In this document: positions 51,117 to 58,951 of the stretch, piece by piece | How positions within the stretch are numbered: position 1 is the first letter of the stretch | Layout of the letters: every line of letters starts with the position of its first letter | Assembly (NCBI GenBank): GCA_034409055.1 | Contig: DAOUMU010000131.1 | Span: 1-58,951 of the forward strand | From: DAOUMU01 sp034409055 | GTDB taxonomy: Bacteria > Chloroflexota > Anaerolineae > 4572-78 > J111 | Direction: 5' to 3' | Length of the DNA stretch: 58,951 bases | Notes under the pieces: generated by a model | What the model was told of the DNA's origin: nothing | The model's input: only the letters and a program-made list of their open reading frames with translations | The model's database searches: none | Made by a program: the position numbers and the translations under genes

Positions 51117-51263
51117 TGCCTTGAAGCCGTCCAACTGGCTGAACAGTTCAAGCCCGACATCGTCGTCATGGACCCGGAGATGCCGGTGATGGACGGCTTT
51201 GAGGCCACCCGTCAGATCAAGGACCACCACCTGGGCCGAGGGGTGGTCATCCTGACCATCTGA
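51117..51263 (+). pseudogene. Response-regulator receiver fragment
   Basis: The frame from 51117 encodes EAVQLAEQFKPDIVVMD and PEMPVMDGFEATRQIK, then VVILTI before a TGA. This is the middle of a CheY-like receiver domain with its phosphoacceptor Asp (VVMD). The N-terminal acidic pair and the later conserved Thr and Lys regions are missing, so it is a piece of a response regulator and not functional as such. It is preceded by the inverted repeat at 51023-51093. Confidence 0.8.
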
Positions 51264-51287
51264 TAACTGACAACAGGGAGGAAAATT

Positions 51288-52496
51288 ATGACCACTCAAA
51301 TTATTGATATGAAAAAAGTAGGTACACAAATATCTGCCGCCGAGGCCAAATCACCGGCCAGACCCCGCTTGTTCTTCATTGATAACCTGAGAATACTGCT
51401 GATCGCCTTGGTGGTTCTGCATCATTTGGCCATAACCTACGGCCATTCAGGGGGATGGTACTATTATGAAGGTCAGCCGGATATGGTTACCTCTATTGTG
51501 TTTACACTGTTTAACGCAGTAAACCAGGCCTTCTTTCTGGGCTTCTTTTACATGATATCGGGCTACTTTACCCCCGGTTCCTATGACCGAAAAGGGGCCG
51601 GGCCGTTTCTCAAAGACCGACTATTACGTTTGGGCATTCCCTTGCTGTTCTACATCATCGTTTTCGATCCGCTGCTTTACGCGCTGGCGGTCAATGTTCA
51701 TAGCTTCGAGGGGACCTTGTGGGAGTTCCTGGCTCGATATTTCGAAGCCCAATATTTGGAAAACTTCAGCCTTGGTACTGGCCCCCTGTGGTTTGTCGAA
51801 GCCTTGTTGATATTCAACCTCATCTACGTGCTGTGGCGGCGACTGGCAAAACCGGTGACCACTCCCCCCCGGCCCGATAGCAAAACGCCCGATAATCTAG
51901 CCATAGCGGTTTTCGCCCTCCTGCTGGGGGTAGTTACCTTTATCGTGCGGATATGGCTGCCCATGGGTTGGAATTTTGCGCCGCTGAATCTGCAATTTCC
52001 CTACTTTCCCCAGTACATCGCTCTGTTTGTGCTCGGCCTCATTGCCTATCGCCGCAACTGGTTTATGGGGATATCCGAGGCCACGGGCAAGTTGTGGCAA
52101 AGGATTACCATCTTCCTCATCGTGCTGTTGCCCATCGTGTTCGTGGCAGGAGGAGCGGGGGAGGATCCCACTCCATTTTTGGGAGGTATCCACTGGCAAG
52201 CTTTTGTCTTTGCCCTCTGGGAGCAATCCCTTTGTATGGGGATGGTAATCAGTCTACTGATCTGGTTCCGTAAGAGATACAATCACCAGGGCAGCCTGGC
52301 CAAAGCAATGTCTGCCAGCGCCTACACCGTGTTTATTATCCATGCCCCGGTGGCCGTCTTGGTTGCGCTGGCCCTGAGTGGTATTAGCCTGTATCCGCTG
52401 ATCAAGTTCCCTTTAGTGGCCCTCATTGTCGTACCGCTTTGTTTCTTGCTCAGTAACTACATCAGAAAACTTCCGCTCGCCAGGAGCATCTTGTAG
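51288..52496 (+). CDS. Acyltransferase 3 family membrane protein
   Basis: The 402-residue protein has about ten membrane segments. An early FFIDNLRILLIALVVLHHLA (residues 29-48) carries the family's characteristic His. The acyltransferase-3 family acetylates or succinylates sugars of surface polymers or small molecules. GGGAGG precedes the ATG. No polymer synthesis genes are adjacent, so the acceptor is unknown. Confidence 0.88.
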   Translation: MTTQIIDMKKVGTQISAAEAKSPARPRLFFIDNLRILLIALVVLHHLAITYGHSGGWYYYEGQPDMVTSIVFTLFNAVNQAFFLGFFYMISGYFTPGSYDRKGAGPFLKDRLLRLGIPLLFYIIVFDPLLYALAVNVHSFEGTLWEFLARYFEAQYLENFSLGTGPLWFVEALLIFNLIYVLWRRLAKPVTTPPRPDSKTPDNLAIAVFALLLGVVTFIVRIWLPMGWNFAPLNLQFPYFPQYIALFVLGLIAYRRNWFMGISEATGKLWQRITIFLIVLLPIVFVAGGAGEDPTPFLGGIHWQAFVFALWEQSLCMGMVISLLIWFRKRYNHQGSLAKAMSASAYTVFIIHAPVAVLVALALSGISLYPLIKFPLVALIVVPLCFLLSNYIRKLPLARSIL

Positions 52497-52620
52497 AGGA
52501 GTAGAAAGTCGAAATGGGGCCCGGCAGCTTGGAGCTACGTAGCCGGTAATTGTCGTCCATCTTATACCCCGTTGACGCATTACGCGAAACGTACGTCAGG
52601 AGTTTTGCAAAAATGACCAG

Positions 52621-52647
52621 CTAGCACTTTATATGGACGAGTGCTAA
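52621..52647. promoter_or_regulatory. CIRCE-like HrcA operator
   Basis: CTAGCACTT, nine bases, then GAGTGCTAA. This matches the CIRCE consensus (TTAGCACTC, nine bases, GAGTGCTAA) at 16 of 18 arm positions, with the right arm perfect. The site is normally bound by the heat-shock repressor HrcA. Confidence 0.75.
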
Positions 52648-52654
52648 ATTCTAG

Positions 52655-52683
52655 TTGACAAATATGAAGTTATATATTATTAT
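52655..52683 (+). promoter_or_regulatory. Promoter for the acetyl-CoA synthetase gene
   Basis: TTGACA (52655-52660) and TATTAT (52678-52683) are 17 bases apart, directly after the CIRCE-like site. The leader to the ATG at 52833 would be about 140 bases. A second A+T-rich box (CATACTATATAAA near 52765) may be another start. Confidence 0.65.
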
Positions 52684-52832
52684 TCGGGGTTGTTGGTCAA
52701 TGTGAGATAGTGATGAAGGAACAGACTGGGAGCCTCAATTAGTCTCCACTTGGACTGATTCCGCATACTATATAAAACTTCAAAAAGAATATTTCTAAAT
52801 CGAATCCATTCAACCAATAGGAGAAATATATT

Positions 52833-54866
52833 ATGAGTAACAAAGCAACTGAAGAAGTCACTGAAGCACAAATCGCGGTTCACTGGCAAGAAGAGGAGTA
52901 TTTCCACCCCTCGACGCAATTTATTGCTCAGGCCAATATGACGGACCCGGATGTTCTTGAGCGGTTTAGCCTGGAGAACTTCCCGGAATGTTTTAAAGAA
53001 TATGCCGATCTGTTGTCCTGGTATGAGTATTGGCACACAACGCTGGATACGAGCGATGCTCCTTGCTGGAAGTGGTTTGTCGGCGGCAAGATCAATGCTT
53101 CCTACAACTGTGTTGACAGACACCTGGCCCAGTATAAAAATAAAGCCGCTCTTATTTTCGTACCAGAACCGGAGGATGAACCTCACCAGGCCATCACTTA
53201 CCAGGAGCTTTATGTCCGGGTTAACGAAATGGCCGCCTTGCTGCGCGATTTTTGCGGGCTTAAAGCTGGCGATCGAGTCACCCTGCATCTGCCCATGGTG
53301 CCGGAACTGCCCATAACAATGCTGGCCTGTGCCAGGCTGGGTGTCATTCACTCTGAGGTGTTTGGCGGCTTTAGTGGCCGGGCCTGCGGTGAAAGAGTAT
53401 CGGACTCCGGCAGTCATGTCCTGATTACCATGGACGCCTACTACCGGAATGGCAAACTGCTTGAGCATAAACAAAAAGCTGACGAAGCCCTGGTGGTTGC
53501 GGAAGAAGAGGGCCAAACGGTTGATAAAGTCCTGGTTTGGCAGCGTTATCCCGGCAAATATTCTTCTGAGACGCCGATGGTCGAGGGTCGTGATTACTTT
53601 GTGAACGAGCTTCTGAAGGATTATGCCGACCAACGAGTCGAGCCTGAGAAGATGCCGGCTGAAGCGCCGCTCTTCCTGATGTACACCAGCGGCACAACGG
53701 GCAGACCGAAAGGATGCCAGCATAGCACCGGTGGCTACCTGGCCTATGTCGCCGGGACTTCAAAATATATTCAGGACATTCATCCCGAGGATGTTTACTG
53801 GTGCATGGCCGATATTGGCTGGATCACGGGTCACTCCTATATTGTTTATGGCCCGCTGGCTCTGGCTGCCACGAGCATTATCTTCGAAGGGGTGCCCACT
53901 TACCCGGATGCCGGCCGTGCCTGGCGCATCGCCGAACGACTTGACGTCAATATCTTCCACACCGCCCCAACGACGGTCCGCATGTTAAGAAAAGCTGGCC
54001 CGGATGAGCCCCAGAAATATAACTACCACTTCAAGCATATGACCACCGTGGGCGAACCGATCGAACCCGAAGTGTGGCGTTGGTATTACGAGGTCGTCGG
54101 CCGAGGCGAGGCGGCCATTGTTGATACCTGGTGGCAGACAGAAACAGGCGGCTTCCTCTGCAGTACCATGCCGGCCCTGCAACCAATGAAACCGGGCAGT
54201 GCCGGTCCCGGTGTGCCGGGTATCCATCCGATCATCTATGATGAGGATGGAAATGAGATTGAACCGGGCTCTAATAAAGCCGGGAATATCTGCATCAAGA
54301 ACCCCTGGCCGGGAGCCTTCCAGACTATTTGGGGTGGTCGCGACCGCTACGTTTCGACCTATTACGCCAAGTATTGCAAAGATCCGGAGAGTAAAGACTG
54401 GCGTGATTGGCCTTACCTGACCGGCGATGCGGCCATGCAAGCCCCGGATGGCTACTACCGCATTTTAGGCAGAATTGACGATGTCATCAACGTGGCCGGT
54501 CACCGTCTGGGGACCAAGGAGATCGAGTCGGCTTGTCTGACTGTGGTGGAAATAGCAGAAGCATCCGTTGTGCCCGTAGCGGATGAAGTAAAGGGTAAAG
54601 TACCTGATATTTACGTGTCTCTGAAACCAGGCTATACGCCCAATGAAGAAATACAGGGTAAAGTGATCAAGGCGATTGAAACCTCAATTGGTAAAATAGC
54701 CAGGCCGAAGCACGTTTTTGTCGTACCCGATATGCCGAAGACCCGTTCCGGCAAGATCATGCGCCGTGTTCTGTCCGCAATCTCCAATAAGGCAGACGTG
54801 GGTGATGTGACCACCCTGGCCAACCCAGAAATTGTCGAGGAAGTGCGTAAATTGGTCCAGGGGTAG
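52833..54866 (+). CDS. acs: AMP-forming acetyl-CoA (or propionyl-CoA) synthetase
   Basis: The 677-residue enzyme activates acetate or a short acyl acid with ATP and joins it to CoA. Motifs are the AMP-binding LMYTSGTTGRPKG near residue 280, WWQTETGG near 432, DVINVAGHRLGTKEIE near 550, and the C-terminal KTRSGKIMRR, whose Lys is the acetylation-controlled catalytic residue in the family. AGGAGA precedes the ATG. The CIRCE-like operator upstream hints at heat-shock control, which is unusual for this gene. It ends before a strong terminator. Propionate as substrate is not excluded. Confidence 0.95.
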   Translation: MSNKATEEVTEAQIAVHWQEEEYFHPSTQFIAQANMTDPDVLERFSLENFPECFKEYADLLSWYEYWHTTLDTSDAPCWKWFVGGKINASYNCVDRHLAQYKNKAALIFVPEPEDEPHQAITYQELYVRVNEMAALLRDFCGLKAGDRVTLHLPMVPELPITMLACARLGVIHSEVFGGFSGRACGERVSDSGSHVLITMDAYYRNGKLLEHKQKADEALVVAEEEGQTVDKVLVWQRYPGKYSSETPMVEGRDYFVNELLKDYADQRVEPEKMPAEAPLFLMYTSGTTGRPKGCQHSTGGYLAYVAGTSKYIQDIHPEDVYWCMADIGWITGHSYIVYGPLALAATSIIFEGVPTYPDAGRAWRIAERLDVNIFHTAPTTVRMLRKAGPDEPQKYNYHFKHMTTVGEPIEPEVWRWYYEVVGRGEAAIVDTWWQTETGGFLCSTMPALQPMKPGSAGPGVPGIHPIIYDEDGNEIEPGSNKAGNICIKNPWPGAFQTIWGGRDRYVSTYYAKYCKDPESKDWRDWPYLTGDAAMQAPDGYYRILGRIDDVINVAGHRLGTKEIESACLTVVEIAEASVVPVADEVKGKVPDIYVSLKPGYTPNEEIQGKVIKAIETSIGKIARPKHVFVVPDMPKTRSGKIMRRVLSAISNKADVGDVTTLANPEIVEEVRKLVQG

Positions 54867-54867
54867 A

Positions 54868-54905
54868 TCCCGCATCCCCATGCGGGAGCCGGGCATAGGG
54901 ATGCC
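54868..54905. repeat. CATAGGGATGCC-type hairpin repeat, copy 2
   Basis: TCCCGCAT/ATGCGGGA hairpin (54868-54887) followed by GGGCATAGGGATGCC (54891-54905), related to the copy at 22631-22680. Confidence 0.75.
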
Positions 54906-54928
54906 TTCTCTACGGGAGAGATAAATTT

Positions 54929-54966
54929 AACCCACCAGGGTGTATACACGCCCTGGTGGGTTTTTT
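54929..54966 (+). terminator. Rho-independent terminator after acs
   Basis: A 15-bp stem with one G-T pair (AACCCACCAGGGTGT/ACGCCCTGGTGGGTT) and a 2-4 base loop is followed by six Ts. Confidence 0.9.
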
Positions 54967-54989
54967 GTTCGCCTCATGTCCCGCTCGAC

Positions 54990-55072
54990 GAGGCATAGGG
55001 ATGCCTCGGCTACTGGATGCCTCGGCTACTGGTGGATGCCCCGGCTGCTGAATGTCTCGGCTACTGGATGTT
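54990..55072. repeat. Tandem GGATGCCTCGGCTACT repeats
   Basis: About five degenerate copies of a 16-19 base unit follow a GAGGCATAGGGATGCCTC hairpin. They look like local amplification of the CATAGGGATGCC repeat family, right at the 3' end of the DprA-like gene. Confidence 0.8.
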
Positions 55073-55079
55073 ATTATCT

Positions 55080-56219
55080 TTATTCCGCCGCCTGTTCCTC
55101 ATGCGGGGGCTTCTTCAAACGTTGGCGCAATACTTCTGGTACCTGGCCACCCATTGATAAAATATCCAGAGCTTCATCACCACCAATGGGTTCTACTTCT
55201 TCTAGCCGCAGGGCGTAATCATCGTCGGGGTCGAGTGAAGCAGAGGGCGTAGAGACGAGGGGAGGCGCGACCGGGAGAGCGGCCTCTGCTTCATCATTGG
55301 CCTGCTCCTCCAGCAAGGCCGTATCGACCATCGCCTGCTGCACCATCTCGACCACTTCGCCGGCATCGGTGAGCAGCAAAGCGCCTTGATCAATCAAAGC
55401 CCGATTGCCGGTGGTATCGGTTAAGCCCACAAAAACGGACAGACCTCGACCCAGGGCGGCGCTGCCTCGTTCCTGGGAGGCTACGTCGGTTTGGGGGATG
55501 AGCAAGGCCAGGGCCAGATGATCAATTAACAAGTTGCGTGCCTCGGCCAGTTTTTCCTGAAACGGTGTATCCGGGACAAAGGGACTGACCAGGGCAATGC
55601 GCCTGGCTTCAACGACGCTAGCCAGTTTGGCAGTGGTTTTGGCAAAGGCACGCAAACCCATAGGCAGCACGGCCACGGCATGCCCATTTTCTGTGGCCAG
55701 CATGGCTTCAAAAGTAGCCCTGTCCAGGCCGCGTCCATAGCCGCTGACCAGGCCAATATCTTCGGCTACCAACGTGTTCATCAACTCGCTGATAAATTTG
55801 GCCGTGGCTTCATCTGGAGCCTGGCTGCCCAGCATGGCCACGCCCGGTTCGTTGAGTAAATTTAACGCGCCTTGAGCCCACAGAATTAAGGGTTGTTTGG
55901 CCGGAGGGAGGACGTAGGCCAGTCGTTTAGGATAACGCGAGTCAATACGAATGATTGGCTCGATACCTTGCCCTTGCCACTCAGCCAGCGCGGCCGCCTG
56001 ACCGGCCAGCTTATCGCCAGCAGTTACGGCTCGCTCGGCCTCAGCCTCTGACAGGCCAAACCTGGTAGACCATTCCAATGGGGACAGGTCAAACAGGTCG
56101 GCCAGGGAGCGTTTTTCAGACAGGCACCACCGCTGAACAATCGGTTTGGCTAAACTTAACTTAAGGCCGCTCTCATTGATGAGCGCCAACCAATAAATTA
56201 CTTCCGGGTAATCAGGCAT
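55080..56219 (-). CDS. DprA-like DNA-processing protein
   Basis: The 379-residue protein has a Rossmann-like DprA/Smf core: YPKRLAYVLPPAKQPLILWAQG near 110-131 in two parts, VAMLGSQAPDEAT near 146, LVSGYGRGLDRATFEAML near 175, and NLLIDHLALALLIPQT near 248. DprA loads RecA on incoming single-stranded DNA during transformation. This protein is more divergent than standard DprA in the central GSR-like motif (here GSQ), so a related recombination-mediator role is possible. The C-terminus adds an acidic segment of about 80 residues. No competence genes lie beside it. Confidence 0.78.
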   Translation of the reverse strand: MPDYPEVIYWLALINESGLKLSLAKPIVQRWCLSEKRSLADLFDLSPLEWSTRFGLSEAEAERAVTAGDKLAGQAAALAEWQGQGIEPIIRIDSRYPKRLAYVLPPAKQPLILWAQGALNLLNEPGVAMLGSQAPDEATAKFISELMNTLVAEDIGLVSGYGRGLDRATFEAMLATENGHAVAVLPMGLRAFAKTTAKLASVVEARRIALVSPFVPDTPFQEKLAEARNLLIDHLALALLIPQTDVASQERGSAALGRGLSVFVGLTDTTGNRALIDQGALLLTDAGEVVEMVQQAMVDTALLEEQANDEAEAALPVAPPLVSTPSASLDPDDDYALRLEEVEPIGGDEALDILSMGGQVPEVLRQRLKKPPHEEQAAE

Positions 56220-56336
56220 AATTTCATCTACAAAGTGGAGTAAGGTATTGTATCATCTTTTCTTTGAAATGTCATGCTGGCCTGGCGGGGAAATGACCGG
56301 CACCGGCCAGGTGCCGGTCATTTGTTAATGGCTTCT

Positions 56337-57632
56337 TTACCAAAGAAAGCGCAACCACAGATACCCCATTGACACAAAAATTGAAATAAGCGTAATGATG
56401 AAACTATATTTCATGAAAAGGGCAAAGGGAATATGGTAACCACTGCGTTCGGCCAGACTGGCCACGACCACATTGGCCGAAGCACCGACCAGGGTAAAAT
56501 TACCTCCCAGGTCCGCCCCCAGAGCCAGGGCCCACCAAAGCGGTCTTGTTTGCATACCCTCCTCTCCCAGTTCTTTGACCAGGGGAATCATGGTGGCCGT
56601 GTAGGGAATATTATCCACAATGCCGGAAGCAACGGCCGATAGCCATAAGACAAACATCGTGGTCAGCGACAAATTGCCTCCGGTTAATTCCAGGGCCTTT
56701 TCGGCAATGGCTTTAATTATCCCCACTTCTACGATCGATTCAACCGTTATAAACAGGCCGATAAAGAAAAAGAGGGTGGTCCACTCAACGTGCTGTAAAA
56801 CGTGATGCGGGTTTTTGCGTGACCAGAGCATTAAGACCACGGCCCCACTCATAGCTATGGTCGCTGGCTCGTAATGTAAAAAGCCATGGATGGTAAAGCC
56901 AATAAGTACACCGACAATGACGATGAGCGATTTTCTGAGCAAGACCGGATCGGTAATCAGTTCGCCGGTATCCAGCTCGCTCACGCGGGGACGACCTTTG
57001 TCCTCAGGGGTCAAGTCTTTGCGAAAGACAAGGTAACTTAAAGGAATAAACAACACAAGTATGCCCAGGATCGGCGGAGCCATATTGGCCAGGAAGGTGA
57101 TAAAGTCAATCGAGGCCGCCGAGCCGATCAGAATATTGGGTGGGTCCCCAATCAGAGTCGAAGCTCCGCCAATGTTCGAGGCCAACACTTCGGCAATTAA
57201 AAGCGGAATGGGGCTGACCCGCAAATTAGAAGCGACATACAGCGTGACCGGGGCAATCAGCACCACCACCGTAACGTTATCTAACCCGGCCGAAGTAACG
57301 GCGGTGACCAGAGAAAGTAAAATCATAATTCTCAGAGGATCACCCTTGCCCAGTTTGACCGCCTGGATAGCGATCCATTGAAAAAGGCCGGTTTCGCTGA
57401 GAATATTGGCAATAATCATCATCCCGGTCAGTAAGAAAATCACGTTAAAGTCAATCGAGTGATGAAAAGCCTTTTCTTGCGTGACAATGCCGACCAGAAT
57501 CATGAGAAAGCCGCCTATCAAGGCAGCCACCGTGCGGTGGATACGTTCACTAACAATGACCACATAGGTCAAGAGGAAGATACCACCAGCCAGGTAGGTA
57601 TAGATTTCACTAACTGGTTGAGTTTCAGGCAT
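56337..57632 (-). CDS. ArsB/NhaD-type (ion transporter superfamily) permease
   Basis: The 431-residue protein has about 11-12 membrane segments and the family motifs TSAGLDNVTVVVLIAPVT near 115-132 and EVLASNIGGASTLIGDPPN near 148-166. The second half shows a pseudo-repeat with IVDNIPYTATMIPLV near 345. The family includes arsenite, sodium/proton and dicarboxylate carriers; the substrate cannot be chosen from sequence. AAGGAG precedes the ATG. It follows the PII-like/CBS gene by 5 bases, so the two are co-transcribed and that protein may control it. Confidence 0.9.
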   Translation of the reverse strand: MPETQPVSEIYTYLAGGIFLLTYVVIVSERIHRTVAALIGGFLMILVGIVTQEKAFHHSIDFNVIFLLTGMMIIANILSETGLFQWIAIQAVKLGKGDPLRIMILLSLVTAVTSAGLDNVTVVVLIAPVTLYVASNLRVSPIPLLIAEVLASNIGGASTLIGDPPNILIGSAASIDFITFLANMAPPILGILVLFIPLSYLVFRKDLTPEDKGRPRVSELDTGELITDPVLLRKSLIVIVGVLIGFTIHGFLHYEPATIAMSGAVVLMLWSRKNPHHVLQHVEWTTLFFFIGLFITVESIVEVGIIKAIAEKALELTGGNLSLTTMFVLWLSAVASGIVDNIPYTATMIPLVKELGEEGMQTRPLWWALALGADLGGNFTLVGASANVVVASLAERSGYHIPFALFMKYSFIITLISIFVSMGYLWLRFLW

Positions 57633-57637
57633 TTGGA

Positions 57638-58537
57638 TTACGCTCCTTGATTTTCTGAACTTTTTCGGTCACGGATGTAAATGTTGAACAGCTCTAGTAA
57701 ATCGACGTAACCGGTTACTTGGTAGTGGTCGTTCACAATTGGTATTCCAGATAGTTGATTCTCATGCATTTTGCGGAAGGTATTTTTAAAAGTGTCATCT
57801 GGTTTGACCCACACGGCGGGGATCATCGCATCTCCGGCTGTACGGGTGCCACTGAGTTTGGCGTATTGCATGACGTGTTCCAGATCATACGCTTCACTTA
57901 AAAAATCCTCTGGAGATACCAGCATAAACAGATCGTCGGCCAGGGTGCGCAATGGTAACAGGCCCACCAACCGTTGTTGCTGATTGACCACACAAGCCAC
58001 ATGCACGTTACTGGGTGCACTGGCTATTGCTTCAGCCACATCTATTAACAATTGATCGGTTTGAACGATGACCGGTGCCAAACTGAGAATTTGATCAATA
58101 ACCGATACAAATGTATCGCGCGTAATGCGTTCTGTGTCGATCATTGCTTCTAAGCGCTTGGCTGCAGCAGGTGGGACTGCTTTTTCCTCTTCAGCTTCCG
58201 GCCTAAGAATACCCAGGGAGTAGGTGGTGGGCAGGACGAACAGAAGACCACTACTGGGCCGATAAAAATCGCCAATCACCCGCTCTGCCTCGACGATGGC
58301 TTTTTCCAACATATCCTTGTCTTCGATGAGGGTGAGCAATGTTTTACTGCGCACATCTTCTGCGCCAAAAAGGCCGCCAAGGGCCCCCAAACCCATCTGG
58401 TGTAGCCAATTTCTGGCCCGATGGCCGCCGGCGCTTTCCAGAATGGTGACGCCCGGCACATCGATCTGATACCAGGCGTCCAAAATCGCCGGCAGTTGAG
58501 AGGCATCATGAAGAATAACTACCAATAATTGAGCCAT
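57638..58537 (-). CDS. PII-like and CBS-domain regulatory protein
   Basis: I start at the ATG at 58537 because AAGGAG lies 7 bases upstream; an in-frame codon 60 bases further out has no such site and overlaps the next gene. The 299-residue protein has a PII/GlnB-like alpha/beta domain (about 1-105), with LLTLIEDKDMLEKAIVEAER near 69-88. A linker follows, then two CBS motifs (about 135-295), with AGDAMIPAVWVKPDDTFKNT and SGIPIVNDHYQVTGYVDLLE in the second. CBS pairs bind adenosine nucleotides. With the transporter gene 5 bases downstream, the likely role is energy- or nucleotide-dependent control of that transporter. Confidence 0.85.
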   Translation of the reverse strand: MAQLLVVILHDASQLPAILDAWYQIDVPGVTILESAGGHRARNWLHQMGLGALGGLFGAEDVRSKTLLTLIEDKDMLEKAIVEAERVIGDFYRPSSGLLFVLPTTYSLGILRPEAEEEKAVPPAAAKRLEAMIDTERITRDTFVSVIDQILSLAPVIVQTDQLLIDVAEAIASAPSNVHVACVVNQQQRLVGLLPLRTLADDLFMLVSPEDFLSEAYDLEHVMQYAKLSGTRTAGDAMIPAVWVKPDDTFKNTFRKMHENQLSGIPIVNDHYQVTGYVDLLELFNIYIRDRKSSENQGA

Positions 58538-58586
58538 AATGTTTCTCCTTAATGTTTTTTCTATAGGGTGAATAGTTATAGTTTGT

Positions 58587-58951
58587 TTATTCAACAATTA
58601 GGCGGACGGTACACGGCTCAGGAAAGTTACCGACAACGTCAACGACTACCAATCTGAATTCATATTCACCAGGTGCTGCGGTGTCGGTATTCCATGTACC
58701 CAACACGCCGTCAACGACGGGGTTGTCAAAGCGGGCGATAAAACTCCATTCACCACCATTTAGGATACGAAACTCGAATTTGTAATAGTCGAAGTTATCC
58801 AGGGTGGCCGTCCCGCTAACCTGGATGATCCCGTTAACGCGAGCGCCATTACCAGGTTGGGTAATTCTGGAACCTGGATGGGGACAATTGGGTAGTTGGC
58901 CCTGTGATAAATCAGGAGTGGGGGTGGGGGTATCGGCCACTGCCTCAATCG
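58587..58951 (-). CDS. 3' part of an Ig-like-domain protein (runs off the window)
   Basis: The frame is open to the window edge. The visible 120 residues begin with a Thr/Pro linker and then an Ig-like domain (GSRITQPGNGARVNG, VSGTATLDNFDYYKFE, EYEFRLVVVDVVGN). The same domain type occurs in the penicillin-binding protein (ITQPQDGSTGRGTLTLEGSA there), so both probably carry a shared surface module. The 5' end is outside the window, so the main function cannot be read. A GTG inside the window could be mistaken for a start but lacks a ribosome-binding site. Confidence 0.7.
   Translation of the reverse strand, partial: IEAVADTPTPTPDLSQGQLPNCPHPGSRITQPGNGARVNGIIQVSGTATLDNFDYYKFEFRILNGGEWSFIARFDNPVVDGVLGTWNTDTAAPGEYEFRLVVVDVVGNFPEPCTVRLIVE

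Noticed and set aside
52680..53723. Minus-strand frame of 347 codons opposite the acs gene
   Set aside because: It lies wholly against the leader and conserved motifs of acs, with no recognisable domain.
1..58951. CRISPR array, tRNA, rRNA, transposase or phage genes
   Set aside because: I looked for regularly spaced repeats, tRNA-like T-arms and the usual motifs in all intergenic regions and found none.

Overview
The window looks like a chromosomal segment from a Chloroflexota bacterium, probably of the Anaerolineae type. No rRNA or marker gene proves this; the assignment is inferred from the gene families. They include a MutL-like ASKHA protein in a membrane module, a MalT-like LuxR regulator, secreted proteins ending in a YLPII-type tail, a fused membrane/spermidine-synthase protein, Thr/Pro-rich surface tails, and many intergenic palindromes. 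I found no tRNA, rRNA, CRISPR array, transposase, integrase or phage structural gene.

Layout. 0.15-11.8 kb is a four-gene operon: a giant zinc-ribbon protein with about 65 PDWL-like repeats and a membrane-anchored C-terminal domain, a polytopic membrane protein, a MutL-like ASKHA protein, and a protein with a C-terminal KOW-like barrel. 11.9-16.7 kb holds an LPxTG-like anchored surface protein, a TolB-like lipoprotein, an HtrA protease, an XTP/dITP pyrophosphatase and a DUF4352-like membrane protein. 17-22 kb has an alpha/beta hydrolase, a solitary infA with a clear promoter, and a class A penicillin-binding protein. 22.8-29.5 kb is a cell-surface cluster: a collagen-like secreted protein, a small secreted protein, a very large membrane protein that appears to be two GT-C/YfhO-like units fused in tandem, and the 3' end of an SBBP beta-propeller gene. 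29.5-33.8 kb carries the spermidine synthase-like fusion and a TgpA-like transglutaminase.

33.8-49.1 kb contains two paralogous MacB/FtsX-type ABC exporters. Between them lie a truncated GbsR/MarR-like regulator, a 1344-residue NACHT-like STAND ATPase with a C-terminal PD-(D/E)XK-like nuclease (a candidate defence gene), and a MalT-like regulator interrupted in frame by three repeat insertions. The second exporter operon has a palindromic operator candidate upstream and is followed by a 48-residue membrane peptide. 49.2-52.5 kb has small genes and gene remnants, an MgtC/DUF4010 membrane protein and an acyltransferase. 52.6-58.95 kb has an acetyl-CoA synthetase behind a CIRCE-like element, a DprA-like protein, a PII-like/CBS protein paired with an ArsB/NhaD-type transporter, and the 3' end of a gene whose domain resembles one in the penicillin-binding protein.

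The strongest signals for follow-up are the PDWL/MutL membrane module, the NACHT-nuclease gene, and a set of palindromic elements that lie both between genes and, in frame, inside genes. At least four gene remnants and the truncated regulator show that the accessory parts have been rearranged.
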